64,000 nucleotides of DNA, taken from positions 204,264 to 268,263 of the forward strand of contig CAJIYM010000004.1 of assembly GCA_905181635.1 (NCBI GenBank), in the 5' to 3' direction. The DNA is from an uncultured Flavobacteriales bacterium. Its GTDB lineage: Bacteria; Bacteroidota; Bacteroidia; Flavobacteriales; BACL11. Below the pieces are notes generated by a model. It had not been told where the DNA came from. It saw nothing but the letters and a program-made list of their open reading frames with translations, and made no database searches. Of the stretch, positions 7,931 through 18,242 are shown in pieces (the stretch's first letter is position 1; every line of letters begins with the position of its first letter). The position numbers and the translations under genes are program-made.

Positions 7931-9325
7931 ATGAAATATAGAATAGAAAAAGATACAATGGGAGACGTAAAGGTTCCGTATGACAAATACTGGGGGGCCC
8001 AAACAGAAAGAAGCAGAAATAACTTTAAAATTGGTGCTGCCGAAAGCATGCCTTTAGAGGTAGTTTATGGTTTCGCTTACCTTAAAAAAGCAGCCGCACA
8101 TACAAATTGTGAACTTGGTATTCTTTCTGAAAATAAAAGAGATTTAATCTCAATAGTCTGTGATGAAATATTGAATGGAAAACATGACGACCAATTTCCT
8201 TTAGTAATTTGGCAAACAGGAAGTGGTACGCAAAGTAATATGAATACTAATGAGGTAATTGCTAATCGTGCTCATGTTATAAATGGAGGGATTTTGGAGG
8301 ATGAAAATAAGGTGATTCACCCAAATGATGATGTCAATAAATCACAAAGCTCAAACGATACTTTCCCAACAGGAATGCATATTGCAGCTTATAAAGTTAT
8401 TATTAAAAATACAATACCTAGTATAAAGCAATTGCGTGATACTTTAGAAGCAAAATCAGTAGCCTTTAACAGAGTAGTTAAAATAGGAAGAACTCATTTA
8501 ATGGATGCCACTCCACTTACTTTGGGACAAGAATTCTCTGGATATGTTTCACAATTAAATCATGGACTAAAGGCATTGGATAACACTTTAGATCACTTGT
8601 CAGAAATCGCTCTAGGGGGGACGGCTGTAGGTACAGGAATTAATACTCCTGAAGGATACTCTGATCTAGTAGCACAATATATAGCTGATTTCACAGAACT
8701 ACCGTTTATAAGTGCTGAAAATAAATTTGAAGCTTTAGCCGCTCATGATGCAATAGTTGAGAGCCATGGAGCCTTAAAGCAATTAGCAGTTTCAATAAAT
8801 AAAATAGCTAATGATGTTAGAATGTTAGCTTCAGGACCAAGAAGTGGAATAAGTGAAATTATCATTCCATCTAATGAACCAGGTTCATCTATCATGCCTG
8901 GAAAAGTAAACCCTACACAATGTGAGGCTATTACTATGGTATGCGCACAAGTAATGGGAAATGATGTAGCTATAACTATTGGAGGAATGCAAGGACATTA
9001 TGAATTAAATGTATTCAAACCACTAATGGCAGCCAACTTTTTACAATCAGCTCGTTTAATTGGAGATGCTTGCGTTTCATTTGACAAAAATTGTGCTCAG
9101 GGCATTAAACCAAATTACGAAAACCTTAAAAAAAATTTAAATAACTCCCTAATGTTAGTTACCGCATTAAACACTAAGATTGGTTATGAAAAATCAGCTA
9201 AGATTGCAAAAACTGCTCATTTAAATGGAACAACTTTAAAAGAAGAAAGCATTAATTTAGGTTACCTCACTTCAGAAGAATTTGATGAATGGGTATGTCC
9301 TGAAAATATGTGTGGAGGGTTATAA
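7931..9325 (+). CDS. fumC: Class II fumarate hydratase
   Basis: This enzyme interconverts fumarate and malate in the TCA cycle without an iron-sulfur cluster. The 464 residues match FumC length. Visible motifs are [13 protein letters not shown] near residue 98, the [18 protein letters not shown] segment near 136, the [12 protein letters not shown] region near 195 and the superfamily signature [11 protein letters not shown] near 317. It is a single gene flanked by a strong terminator downstream. Confidence 0.97.
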   Translation: MKYRIEKDTMGDVKVPYDKYWGAQTERSRNNFKIGAAESMPLEVVYGFAYLKKAAAHTNCELGILSENKRDLISIVCDEILNGKHDDQFPLVIWQTGSGTQSNMNTNEVIANRAHVINGGILEDENKVIHPNDDVNKSQSSNDTFPTGMHIAAYKVIIKNTIPSIKQLRDTLEAKSVAFNRVVKIGRTHLMDATPLTLGQEFSGYVSQLNHGLKALDNTLDHLSEIALGGTAVGTGINTPEGYSDLVAQYIADFTELPFISAENKFEALAAHDAIVESHGALKQLAVSINKIANDVRMLASGPRSGISEIIIPSNEPGSSIMPGKVNPTQCEAITMVCAQVMGNDVAITIGGMQGHYELNVFKPLMAANFLQSARLIGDACVSFDKNCAQGIKPNYENLKKNLNNSLMLVTALNTKIGYEKSAKIAKTAHLNGTTLKEESINLGYLTSEEFDEWVCPENMCGGL

Positions 9326-9345
9326 ATTATGTAATAAATATTTAT

Positions 9346-9378
9346 TAAAAAAGCCAAACATTAATGTTTGGCTTTTTA
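9346..9378. terminator. Bidirectional rho-independent terminator between fumC and tonB
   Basis: A perfect 9-bp stem (AGCCAAACA / TGTTTGGCT, arms 9352-9360 and 9365-9373) with a 4-nt TTAA loop is flanked by an A-run on the left and a T-run on the right. It can end transcripts from fumC (plus) and from the gcvH-tonB run (minus). Confidence 0.85.
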
Positions 9379-9392
9379 ATATTATGAAGTTC

Positions 9393-10061
9393 TTAATTCA
9401 AAGTAAAATTAATAGGAATTGTATGTAGCACATTTACTGATTTACCTCTTTGCTTGCCTGAAGTATACCAAGGAGACATTAACTTTACAACTCTTATAGC
9501 TTCAGCATCTAAATTTTTATCAACACCTCTAACCACCTTAACATTAATGACTTTCCCAGACTTGTCTACAACGTAACTAACATAAACTTTTCCTGTTATG
9601 TTATATTCTTTAGCAATAGCAGGGTAATTTACTTTCTCATTAATAAATTTAAAAATAGCTGCAGCACCTTTTTTCTTCTTGTATGTAAATTCTGGCATTT
9701 TTTCAACAACCATAAATACTTCTTCATCATCTTCTTCAATAATTTCAATCACTTCATCTTCATCAGACTCAGTATCTTCAATCTCAATCTCATCCTCAAT
9801 TACCACATCATCTTCAACAATTTCAATTATTTCTGGAGGAGGTGGGGGAGGTGGGGGAGGCTTTACTTCCTGCTTAGTAATTGGAATAATTTCTTCTTCC
9901 AAATCATCAAGGCTTAAAGCACCTAAATTATAGGCAATTTTCTCGAATGTTTTATACTCAAAAGCACCAAGTACCACTAACAAAGCGATAACTAAACCTA
10001 TCTGCAAAAACAAGCCTCTTTTCCTTTCTAAATTTACTTCTGGATTCTTTTTTGGTTCCAT
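9393..10061 (-). CDS. Energy transducer TonB
   Basis: TonB couples the ExbBD proton motor to outer-membrane receptors. The 222-residue protein has a short cytoplasmic N-terminus, one membrane helix near residues 17-33, a run of nine prolines at 68-76, then a very acidic stretch of about 40 residues, and the C-terminal TonB domain (VNYPAIAKEYNITGKVYVSY near 147, then VKVVRGVDKNLDAEAIRVV near 173). The ExbBD genes are not adjacent. It lies 10 nt after gcvH in the sprA neighbourhood. Confidence 0.95.
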   Translation of the reverse strand: MEPKKNPEVNLERKRGLFLQIGLVIALLVVLGAFEYKTFEKIAYNLGALSLDDLEEEIIPITKQEVKPPPPPPPPPEIIEIVEDDVVIEDEIEIEDTESDEDEVIEIIEEDDEEVFMVVEKMPEFTYKKKKGAAAIFKFINEKVNYPAIAKEYNITGKVYVSYVVDKSGKVINVKVVRGVDKNLDAEAIRVVKLMSPWYTSGKQRGKSVNVLHTIPINFTLN

Positions 10062-10071
10062 AATATATATT

Positions 10072-10449
10072 TTATCCTACTAATTCCTCATATGCTGAAG
10101 CGTCAAGTAACTCATCTAATTCGGTAACATCTGAAATAGTAATTTTAACAATCCAACCTTCCCCGTAAGGATCTGTATTAATTAATTCTGGATCATCCTC
10201 TAACTTTTCATTAAACGATAAAACCTCTCCATTTATTGGCATAAATAAGTCAGAAACAGTTTTAACAGCCTCTATTGATCCAAAAACCTCCTCTTTTTCG
10301 AGCTCTTCTCCTTCAGTATCTACATCAACAAAAACAATATCCCCTAACTCTCCTTGGGCAAATTCTGTAACACCAATATAGGCATTGCTTCCTTCAACTC
10401 TTAGCCATTCATGGTCCTTACTATATTTTAATTCTTTTGGAAATTCCAT
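10072..10449 (-). CDS. gcvH: Glycine cleavage system H protein
   Basis: This lipoyl-carrying protein shuttles the aminomethyl group in glycine cleavage. The 125 residues include the lipoylation site [12 protein letters not shown] with Lys63. A promoter box lies 13 nt upstream, so it can be expressed apart from sprA. Its position between sprA and tonB is typical of flavobacteria as I remember them. The P, T and L proteins are not in the window. Confidence 0.97.
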   Translation of the reverse strand: MEFPKELKYSKDHEWLRVEGSNAYIGVTEFAQGELGDIVFVDVDTEGEELEKEEVFGSIEAVKTVSDLFMPINGEVLSFNEKLEDDPELINTDPYGEGWIVKITISDVTELDELLDASAYEELVG

Positions 10450-10462
10450 TTATTTTTTTTTT

Positions 10463-10470
10463 CAAAAATA
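10463..10470 (-). promoter_or_regulatory. Promoter -7 box of gcvH-tonB (TATTTTTG)
   Basis: TATTTTTG on the minus strand lies in the sprA-gcvH gap, 13 nt before the gcvH start. Confidence 0.5.
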
Positions 10471-10493
10471 CATTTTTTTGTTGGCAAATAAAA

Positions 10494-13400
10494 TTATCCG
10501 GCTAAGGTAAATCGCAAACTAAATCCTGCGTTAGTAATTGCTCCTGGAAAAGTAGTTGAAATAAATGGATTTGTAATCACTCTATCATAAAATAACTTAA
10601 TATTTAATCTTTGATTCATCACATAATCAGCTGAAAATTTAACACTAATTATCTGTTGCCCCATAGTTAGTTGCTGCTGATCCTCAATCACTTTTCGAAT
10701 AACTGTTTTATTACTCCTTATATTTAAGTCTAATTTTAAATCTAAATCGCTTGACATCTTCTTCCCTCTACCACCAGACAAGAAATTAAATTCTACATCT
10801 TTAAATCTATATCCAATTCCTACAATATACTCTTGCGATCCAGTTTCAGTAATTTGATTATTAGCCAAGGAAAGAGCCAAAACCCTACTTCTTTTAATCT
10901 CCACTTTTGTAAGCAAGCTATTTTTCCAAGTCATATTCACCTTAAACAACGGACTAAATTGCTCATTAATTGTTACTTGAGAAATTTCTTTCTGGACATG
11001 ATAACTCATGTTATTGAAATTAATCTCACTTGTAAATCCATCTTTATTTATATCCTTATAATTCAAATTAGTTTGATAAGAGCTTATCGAATACGTAGAA
11101 CGATAAGCATGGCTAATACTAAATTGTTTAAAGTTCTTTTTAATGTACGGAATCTTTATAAAACCATCATATGTTATGCGCCAATTTGGGAATGGAATTG
11201 CTGGAAAAGCAGTTAACTTTGATTTAGACGGATCTGAGCCACTGTAAGCTGACAAAAATGCTGGAATCATCACTTGTTGTGAGGTCGCGCCATACCCTCC
11301 TATTAAAGTAGCTGAAGAATCGCCAGGATAATTAATATATTCAGTAGGATATCCTGTAACAGGGTCTATTCCACCATTAAAATTAGGATTATTATCAGCT
11401 AATTGTTTTGCAATATTACTTCTGTAATTCTTAAAATTATTAAAAACTGATGATTCATCATTATCATTATCCCCTCTAAAAGCAGTAAATAATGAGATGA
11501 ATGAAATACTAAAACTACCTGATTCTGTAGGACTAAACGAATTAAAATTATCAATATCATCATCCCATCTATAATATTCTGTATAATTCTCTGATGTTGT
11601 TTTATTTGCGGTTAACTCAATTCTAAATTGCTTAATAGGCTCAACTGTACTTCTTAAAGTTAGATTAGTTGAAGTATTGTTCTTATACATAGTATTTAAA
11701 TCAGTACTTTTCGTAATCCATCCATTTTCACCCCCTAGTTGCCTTATGTCTGACTGACTACCAAAAACAAAGGGCAAACCTGGAGAAAGGCTGGACCAAT
11801 CTTGCCCTAACACTTTTGATAGATTAAGATAACCCGGCAAAAAAGTTCCTTGATTCTCAGAATAATTAATTGACACATTTTTAATTCCAAGAGCAAAACG
11901 TGTAATATGTTTTACAAATTCAAATTTCCTTTTAGCGTCATCACCCTCTTGATCTTGCCTATTTTTTACAGTATTTCTTCCTCTACCTTTTCTACTTCCT
12001 TGATTAAGCTTTTTAAAAAAAGGCACCTTATTATATAAGGTTGTTAGATTAATTTGTCCAGTGTATTGTTTTGAATTGGAGTTTTGAATATTGTTACCAA
12101 GATAAGAAATTGCTGGAAGCGATGCTGTCCAATGATAGCTTGCATTATATCTAGTATTTAATGATATAAAGTTTAGAATAGGTATCTTATTCAAAGGTAA
12201 TTGATAGTTCATACCAAATGTTTGATGATAGTTTTTAGCCCTACCATAGTCCCAAACATTTTTCCAAATGGAATCAATCTTATCCTTGAAAAAAGGATCT
12301 GATTTATCCAACTTTCCTGCTGGCTCATCAATGTTTGCTTGTTGATTCACAGAAAAATCTAACTTTAATGATCTGGTCAAATCATATTTTAACTCATAAG
12401 ACCTATTCCAATGAAAAAATTTATTGTAAGTAGGAAATATAAGCATGTTAGAATTACTTAAGTTCCTCATTTTGGTTTCATTATAATTTCTATCAATATT
12501 AGTTCTGAAAGAGAATGATTTAGGCATAGTATTAAAATTAAAATCTTTAATAAGCCTAAAGTAAGCTGATTTTGGAAAATTAATTTTGGAAAAAGGCTTT
12601 ATATTATTTGGTTGAGCATTAAAGTTATAGGTTAATGCTCCTCTATAATTTACTGTACGATTGTATTCAGTATTTATATTTCTAATTTTAGTTTCATTTT
12701 TGGAATAAGAAACTGTAACATTCTCTATATCATACAATCTAGCTTTTTTTGCTTTTTGTCCTTTCTTCTGAATTTTAGTTTTTCTCACATTTGTAAAATT
12801 TATGCTTTTTCTTGACACATAATCCTGTACAATGTTTTTTAAATTATTTTTAGCAACTTTATTAGGTAATGATTCTAGTGATTCGGTTAACAAAAGATCA
12901 GGGTCAAGAGGATTATATTGAGGGTTTTTTATAGTTTGTGATCTACCTATATACATGGGGATTTTTAATCCGTAATTTTCAGGAAAAACTTCGTCTACAT
13001 TTAGAGTAGATGAAAAATCATATTGATAAGCATTATACTTCTGTCTTTCATTTACTTTTTTCTCAATACTTCCAAAGCCTATCGTACTCATATTTCCAGA
13101 CAACGTAACATTCCCAAAGTCAGCTAACCGAGTAGTAATTCTACTATTTGCAGCCCAACCACCTTGCTCATCAAAGTCAGTTAATCTCAATTCATTAACC
13201 CATATCTGACCACATTTAGATAAGCCGTCATCGTTATCTTCTATTGATTTTTTCTTTGGATTTCTAACACCAATCATGATTGTTTTTACTTGAGCTAAGT
13301 TCGGATTTCCGACTACTGTAACCTTACCTCCACTAGTAAATGTTATGTATGGTGAAGTTACATCAGTATTATTATAGTTTCTTTCCTGCTTTGCCTTTTT

Positions 13401-16400
13401 AAAGATTTCAAATGCAATATCAATTTCATTTTGTGATGGCCAAATATTATTAGGACTTGTAGTACCATGCTCAGTTGGTTTTAAAGCTATTTCATATTCA
13501 TAATAGTTTGAAGTAAAATCAGTTCCTAATCTTAAAAAACAGGTTAAATCTTCATCTTTTAAATTATCTTCTTCTCCCTCAGCGTGAACAAACATTTTAA
13601 TGCGTTTATAAGTTCTTAAGTCAATATCTGATGTTTTATAAGTCGCTCTAGAGTCTCCATCTTTTAGATTACAAACTTTAAGGACTAAAGATTGTTCGTT
13701 CTGCTGCCTTAGTGAAGTGGTAGTATTGTCTACTTCCTGCTCTATACCTGGCGGTAACACATAGTTAATTGGCGAACGATTTCCATTCTCTTCAATATTA
13801 ACAGCAGACACATCAAATGTAGTTTCACCATTATCATCACTAGGTAAATATTCACCTGGCTCAGCTAAAGAAAAATTGTATCTCCTCCACTCACCTCTAA
13901 CTAGATCAAAAGTTGCAAAACGGCAAATAATCGGTTCATAAAAATCAGTAAGCACTAATCTCATAAAACGAATAGATTTAAAATCTCTAATGCCACCTAC
14001 GGATTTATCTGGCTGATAAACAGGAACTCTAAATTGATACCATTTAATATTTCTTGTTTGTCCATTTTCAGTTTTAACATTAGTTTCCAATACATCTGAA
14101 ATATAATTCTGGCCAACATTCATTTCTTGTGGATCTAGCCTAACTTTATATTGAAAATAGCTTTCTGTCTCACTGAGTGTATAATCTCTATTTAAATCTT
14201 CTGTATTGGGCTGTGAAGATGCTGCGGTAGGATAACTTTCAGGTGAATTATCAGTGGTAACTGAATTTCCTTCTGTATTATTAAAATTCTTATACCTTTC
14301 TAAAATTCCTACAGATTTAGCATCAAAATCACTTCCTCTAAAATAATGAAAGTCATCAGCAGATGGATCCCTAACTGCATTACTATACACTGAAGAGGCT
14401 GCACCGTAAGTTGTAAGTAATTGTTGAATATAAACTGAATCAAAGAAAAGTTTCTCATCAGTATTTCTTAGTCCATCCATACCAACATCTTGATATTCTC
14501 TAGATGTAGGATCATTATCAAATGCTTCAACAATGGAAAAATTTGTTGGCACCCTCCCCCAAGCAGTAGTATCTACATCCTCAACTATTGCTGAATTTGG
14601 CAAGCCATTCTCGAAGCTTTTATAACCATCTTTTAATATATCTTCAGAAACATTTCCTAGATGAATGTACATGTCACCTCCAGAATGATTTGATAAACCA
14701 TCCTCATCATTAAATGGATCCATCATCCAGAACTCTACAAATTCAATATTTGAAGCTTCAAAATCATTGGTTTCTAATTTACGCATTATCCCTCCCCAAC
14801 TTTGATTAGGGGTAATTAATTTACCATACTCATCAATACCGTTGATAGTGTAATTATTTGGACCTCTTTCTTCGGGATAATAAGCAAGGTCTAACACTGA
14901 AAGGTTTGTTATTTGACTTCCTAAATTAGGATCTTTATTTGGAAACACCTCAGTTTCCAAAACCTCACGGGCATAATGATAAGATTGTTGAGCAATTGTA
15001 TTTCCATTTTCTAATGTTAAATTTTTATTTACATTTGGAGGTGTAATAGATGTCTTTCTGAAAAATAAAGGATCAATTGTATACCAAGCTAATTTTGCTC
15101 TTTTAAAACCTAGTATCAGATTATTATTTTCATTAGAATTTTCAAATAAGTTTTGTTGGCCCTGAGGTATACTAGCCAACTTCCATGCTCCCATGTTTTT
15201 TATGTCAATTGAAGTTCTACTTGACTCAAAATCATCAATATACGAGACACCTTCACTACCAACAGCACGATGGTGCCCGGGAATAAGATGTGCAAATTCT
15301 GCAGTTGCAATAAATCTTGATTTTGCCTTTGTTTCAATTAAAGGTAACTTATCAATAGCAGTAGTTAACCATGGTAATTCAGTTTGATAATTGGCATCTA
15401 AGCCCCAAATCGTGTTAGATATAGGCTCATCTCCAGAATTTATTTTTGTTGTATATGGTCGTTCAGTGAGATTCAACATAGTTGCTCCAATTAAAAAATC
15501 CTTATTTATTTCATAATCCGCATGTAAACCAACTAACGTCTTGTTCTGAATACCAAACATAGAATTATTCTCTAAAGAAATTTTGATAGGCACACCTGAG
15601 CTTAATATTCCATCATTAATAATGGTAACGCGCCCCAACATATAATCTACAGTATAATCCTGATTTTCAATCAATTTTTGAGAGCCTGCAGTTACCGTTA
15701 CTGAACCTTCTGGAACATTCATAGCATTTAAACGAATTTCAGCTCCAGATGAGGATTGATAAGTACCTTTTAATCGAAATTTATTCTTTTCAGGAAATTG
15801 TTGTGCAACTGTTAAAGTAGAGTCATATAAAATCTGATAAGAGTATTTATCTGCAATAGTTGGATCGTTAAATTTAGAAACTAAATGATTCCCAAACGGT
15901 TCTCTTACTGGGAAAATTATCCTTCCATTTGATGATCTAACTGTAATACCCTCCATATAATCAAAAACACCATCAGACTGAACATCCATCTGCTTATTCA
16001 ATCTATCTAAATTTAATAGTTTAATTAATGGTATCCCCTTGACATTTTGTTCTTCTGGCTCACTTAAATAATTTGTTAAAGCTCCTGACTCTTCCGTATT
16101 TTCATAAACTACATCTAATATAAAGCCATCCTCACTCATTTGATAAGCTCCAATAGCATAAATATTTTTCATCATTAAATTCCAGTTTGGTAAAGAGGGT
16201 GTGAAATTTGTTCCCTTTAACAATTTTAGAATTAGTGTGTTTGGTGCATTAGGCCCTGTTGTGCTTAACTCTCCAACTTGAAAAGTCTCACTCCCTATAG
16301 TATATTGAAAAGCAATTGCTAACACCTCATCATTATTCAAAGCTTGATTAAGTGAAACATAACCCAACTGTCTGTGAAAAGAATATTCCGATTCTGACAG

Positions 16401-17642
16401 TTTTCGTGCTCTTTCTAATTTTTCAAAATCTGTTCCATTTGACAATGAAGTAGATTGCAATGTGCTATTAACATCATTAATATTTCGTATTCCAGCAAAT
16501 TGCGTAGTTAGGGAGGTAAACATATCATTCGCAGCAATATTATCAGGGAAATTACTATTGCCCGGAAAAGTAAATGCTGTATTATAAATATTTCCATTTG
16601 TTTCTCCTAAGTCTAAAAACGAAACAATATTTCTTGTATCGTTTGTAGTTCCTGTTTTATTGGTTACCCATACCTCAATTTTAGTAATATCTATTCCAGA
16701 ATTTATAAATGGTAAATTCTTTAACGCTTCATCATATTGATCTTTAAAGTAATGGGATAAGAAATAATGTTTATTAGCCTCATATTGATCAGCATACACA
16801 TCAAATTCAGATGTTTGCGCTCCACCACTAACTTCAATTTCTGATTTTGTACTTTTTTGCTGAGATAAAATTCCGGTAATAGTTGTACGTCCAAATTGCA
16901 ACTGTGTTTTAAAACCAAAAAGAGATTGACTTCCTGTAATTAATGTTCCATTTAATGGTAAACTTACATTTCCAATCTCTATCTTTTTTATAATTTCATC
17001 TTCGTATCCTGTATATTCCAATTTCATTTGATTCTCAAAATCAAAAGTACTTTCGGTATTAAAGTTAGTAGTTAGTTTTAGTTTATCACCAATTTTACCA
17101 ATCACATTCATTTGTATCTTTTCTTGAAAATCAAATGAAGTAGTTTTTCTTTGTTCTTCAGTTAAGGCAGGGTTATCCAATCTATTAGTTTTTAAACCAA
17201 AGATAAGTTCAGCAGAACCTTGAGGACGAATATCAACAGAATTACCACCAAAAATTTTATCAAATGCCTGACCAGGAATAAATAATTTAGGTAAGCCTAA
17301 AGCTGAAGTCAGATTACCTGCGCGTTCATTTGACCTATCATTCCAATAATCAGCAATAAAATTTTTCATTTTATATTGCTGATATTCTTTAAAATCCAGT
17401 GTAGTCGACCCCCCTAACATTAACCCTCCTATTTTACTCTGAAGAGTATATTGATTATTCAGAATATCATAAGTAACCTGTGACTTAATATTGCTAGGCG
17501 TGTTCATAAACATACCTCCGCTTTGATTGCCAGAAAAAGGATACACCAAAGAAGAATCGGAAGATTGCCCAAAAGCATGAGCATTTGCAAAAAACAATGC
17601 AAAAACTAATAAAAGTAAACTATGATTTCTAATGATTTTCAA
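10494..17642 (-). CDS. sprA: SprA, type IX secretion outer-membrane translocon
   Basis: SprA (Sov in Porphyromonas) forms the giant 36-strand outer-membrane barrel that releases type IX cargo, and it is needed for flavobacterial gliding. The 2382 residues fit the family's usual length of about 2300-2500. A signal peptide is visible (MKIIRNHSLLLLVFALFFAN followed by AHAFGQ). The rest is rich in alternating aromatic and polar strands and ends in a terminal strand GFSLRFTLAG. The frame is unbroken over 7.1 kb. It starts 15 nt after the ruvA stop, in the order maeB-ruvA-sprA-gcvH-tonB. Cargo with sorting domains is encoded nearby. Confidence 0.96.
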   Translation of the reverse strand: MKIIRNHSLLLLVFALFFANAHAFGQSSDSSLVYPFSGNQSGGMFMNTPSNIKSQVTYDILNNQYTLQSKIGGLMLGGSTTLDFKEYQQYKMKNFIADYWNDRSNERAGNLTSALGLPKLFIPGQAFDKIFGGNSVDIRPQGSAELIFGLKTNRLDNPALTEEQRKTTSFDFQEKIQMNVIGKIGDKLKLTTNFNTESTFDFENQMKLEYTGYEDEIIKKIEIGNVSLPLNGTLITGSQSLFGFKTQLQFGRTTITGILSQQKSTKSEIEVSGGAQTSEFDVYADQYEANKHYFLSHYFKDQYDEALKNLPFINSGIDITKIEVWVTNKTGTTNDTRNIVSFLDLGETNGNIYNTAFTFPGNSNFPDNIAANDMFTSLTTQFAGIRNINDVNSTLQSTSLSNGTDFEKLERARKLSESEYSFHRQLGYVSLNQALNNDEVLAIAFQYTIGSETFQVGELSTTGPNAPNTLILKLLKGTNFTPSLPNWNLMMKNIYAIGAYQMSEDGFILDVVYENTEESGALTNYLSEPEEQNVKGIPLIKLLNLDRLNKQMDVQSDGVFDYMEGITVRSSNGRIIFPVREPFGNHLVSKFNDPTIADKYSYQILYDSTLTVAQQFPEKNKFRLKGTYQSSSGAEIRLNAMNVPEGSVTVTAGSQKLIENQDYTVDYMLGRVTIINDGILSSGVPIKISLENNSMFGIQNKTLVGLHADYEINKDFLIGATMLNLTERPYTTKINSGDEPISNTIWGLDANYQTELPWLTTAIDKLPLIETKAKSRFIATAEFAHLIPGHHRAVGSEGVSYIDDFESSRTSIDIKNMGAWKLASIPQGQQNLFENSNENNNLILGFKRAKLAWYTIDPLFFRKTSITPPNVNKNLTLENGNTIAQQSYHYAREVLETEVFPNKDPNLGSQITNLSVLDLAYYPEERGPNNYTINGIDEYGKLITPNQSWGGIMRKLETNDFEASNIEFVEFWMMDPFNDEDGLSNHSGGDMYIHLGNVSEDILKDGYKSFENGLPNSAIVEDVDTTAWGRVPTNFSIVEAFDNDPTSREYQDVGMDGLRNTDEKLFFDSVYIQQLLTTYGAASSVYSNAVRDPSADDFHYFRGSDFDAKSVGILERYKNFNNTEGNSVTTDNSPESYPTAASSQPNTEDLNRDYTLSETESYFQYKVRLDPQEMNVGQNYISDVLETNVKTENGQTRNIKWYQFRVPVYQPDKSVGGIRDFKSIRFMRLVLTDFYEPIICRFATFDLVRGEWRRYNFSLAEPGEYLPSDDNGETTFDVSAVNIEENGNRSPINYVLPPGIEQEVDNTTTSLRQQNEQSLVLKVCNLKDGDSRATYKTSDIDLRTYKRIKMFVHAEGEEDNLKDEDLTCFLRLGTDFTSNYYEYEIALKPTEHGTTSPNNIWPSQNEIDIAFEIFKKAKQERNYNNTDVTSPYITFTSGGKVTVVGNPNLAQVKTIMIGVRNPKKKSIEDNDDGLSKCGQIWVNELRLTDFDEQGGWAANSRITTRLADFGNVTLSGNMSTIGFGSIEKKVNERQKYNAYQYDFSSTLNVDEVFPENYGLKIPMYIGRSQTIKNPQYNPLDPDLLLTESLESLPNKVAKNNLKNIVQDYVSRKSINFTNVRKTKIQKKGQKAKKARLYDIENVTVSYSKNETKIRNINTEYNRTVNYRGALTYNFNAQPNNIKPFSKINFPKSAYFRLIKDFNFNTMPKSFSFRTNIDRNYNETKMRNLSNSNMLIFPTYNKFFHWNRSYELKYDLTRSLKLDFSVNQQANIDEPAGKLDKSDPFFKDKIDSIWKNVWDYGRAKNYHQTFGMNYQLPLNKIPILNFISLNTRYNASYHWTASLPAISYLGNNIQNSNSKQYTGQINLTTLYNKVPFFKKLNQGSRKGRGRNTVKNRQDQEGDDAKRKFEFVKHITRFALGIKNVSINYSENQGTFLPGYLNLSKVLGQDWSSLSPGLPFVFGSQSDIRQLGGENGWITKSTDLNTMYKNNTSTNLTLRSTVEPIKQFRIELTANKTTSENYTEYYRWDDDIDNFNSFSPTESGSFSISFISLFTAFRGDNDNDESSVFNNFKNYRSNIAKQLADNNPNFNGGIDPVTGYPTEYINYPGDSSATLIGGYGATSQQVMIPAFLSAYSGSDPSKSKLTAFPAIPFPNWRITYDGFIKIPYIKKNFKQFSISHAYRSTYSISSYQTNLNYKDINKDGFTSEINFNNMSYHVQKEISQVTINEQFSPLFKVNMTWKNSLLTKVEIKRSRVLALSLANNQITETGSQEYIVGIGYRFKDVEFNFLSGGRGKKMSSDLDLKLDLNIRSNKTVIRKVIEDQQQLTMGQQIISVKFSADYVMNQRLNIKLFYDRVITNPFISTTFPGAITNAGFSLRFTLAG

Positions 17643-17657
17643 TTCCTAATATAGTAG

Positions 17658-18242
17658 TTACATTTGGCTTAATGCCGTTCTCACTAAATCTTCAACAGTT
17701 ACAATTTCAGGGTTTGATCTTAATACTTTATCTATTTTAGTTTCAGCCCCCTTTTTAGCAAATCCTAAAGCTAGTAATGCAGATAACGCCTCTGCCTTAA
17801 TAGTATTGTCTACAGCATCAAACAATAGATCAGAAGTAGGCATTCCTTTGGCGACCTTATCTTTTAAGTCAATAATAATTCTTTGGGCCGTTTTCGCACC
17901 TATTCCTTTCACACTTTGTACCGCTTTGACATCAGCACTAGTTATATGATGAATAATTTCCTGGGGAGAATAAGTTGATAGTATTACCTGAGCAGTACTT
18001 GGACCAACACCTGAAACAGAAATTAAATTTCGAAATAAATGACGTTCACTTTCTTGAAAGAAACCAAATAAAGTATGTGAATCTTCCTTTACAGAAAGGT
18101 GAGTATATAACTTACACAATTCTCCATCAATTGCAGAGAATGTTTGTAAAGATATTTTTATTTTATAACCTACACCATTAACATCAACAACAACATAGGT
18201 TGGTGTTTTTTCTAGTAATTTTCCGTGTATATGTGTTATCAT
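17658..18242 (-). CDS. ruvA: Holliday junction DNA helicase subunit RuvA
   Basis: RuvA binds four-way junctions and loads the RuvB motor. The 194 residues show the N-terminal OB domain ([20 protein letters not shown]), two helix-hairpin-helix motifs (LISVSGVGPSTAQVIL near 74 and VQSVKGIGAKTAQRII near 109) and the C-terminal RuvB-binding three-helix domain. The start overlaps the maeB stop as ATGA, which implies translational coupling. ruvB lies separately near 28.5 kb. Confidence 0.97.
   Translation of the reverse strand: MITHIHGKLLEKTPTYVVVDVNGVGYKIKISLQTFSAIDGELCKLYTHLSVKEDSHTLFGFFQESERHLFRNLISVSGVGPSTAQVILSTYSPQEIIHHITSADVKAVQSVKGIGAKTAQRIIIDLKDKVAKGMPTSDLLFDAVDNTIKAEALSALLALGFAKKGAETKIDKVLRSNPEIVTVEDLVRTALSQM

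Noticed and set aside
9679-9933. Plus-strand frame with Ser/Ile/Gly runs opposite tonB
   Set aside because: It is the antisense shadow of the acidic and polyproline part of TonB; the repeats simply mirror Glu/Asp and Pro codons.
10833-11216. Plus-strand frame inside sprA
   Set aside because: Chance frame opposite the sprA barrel region.
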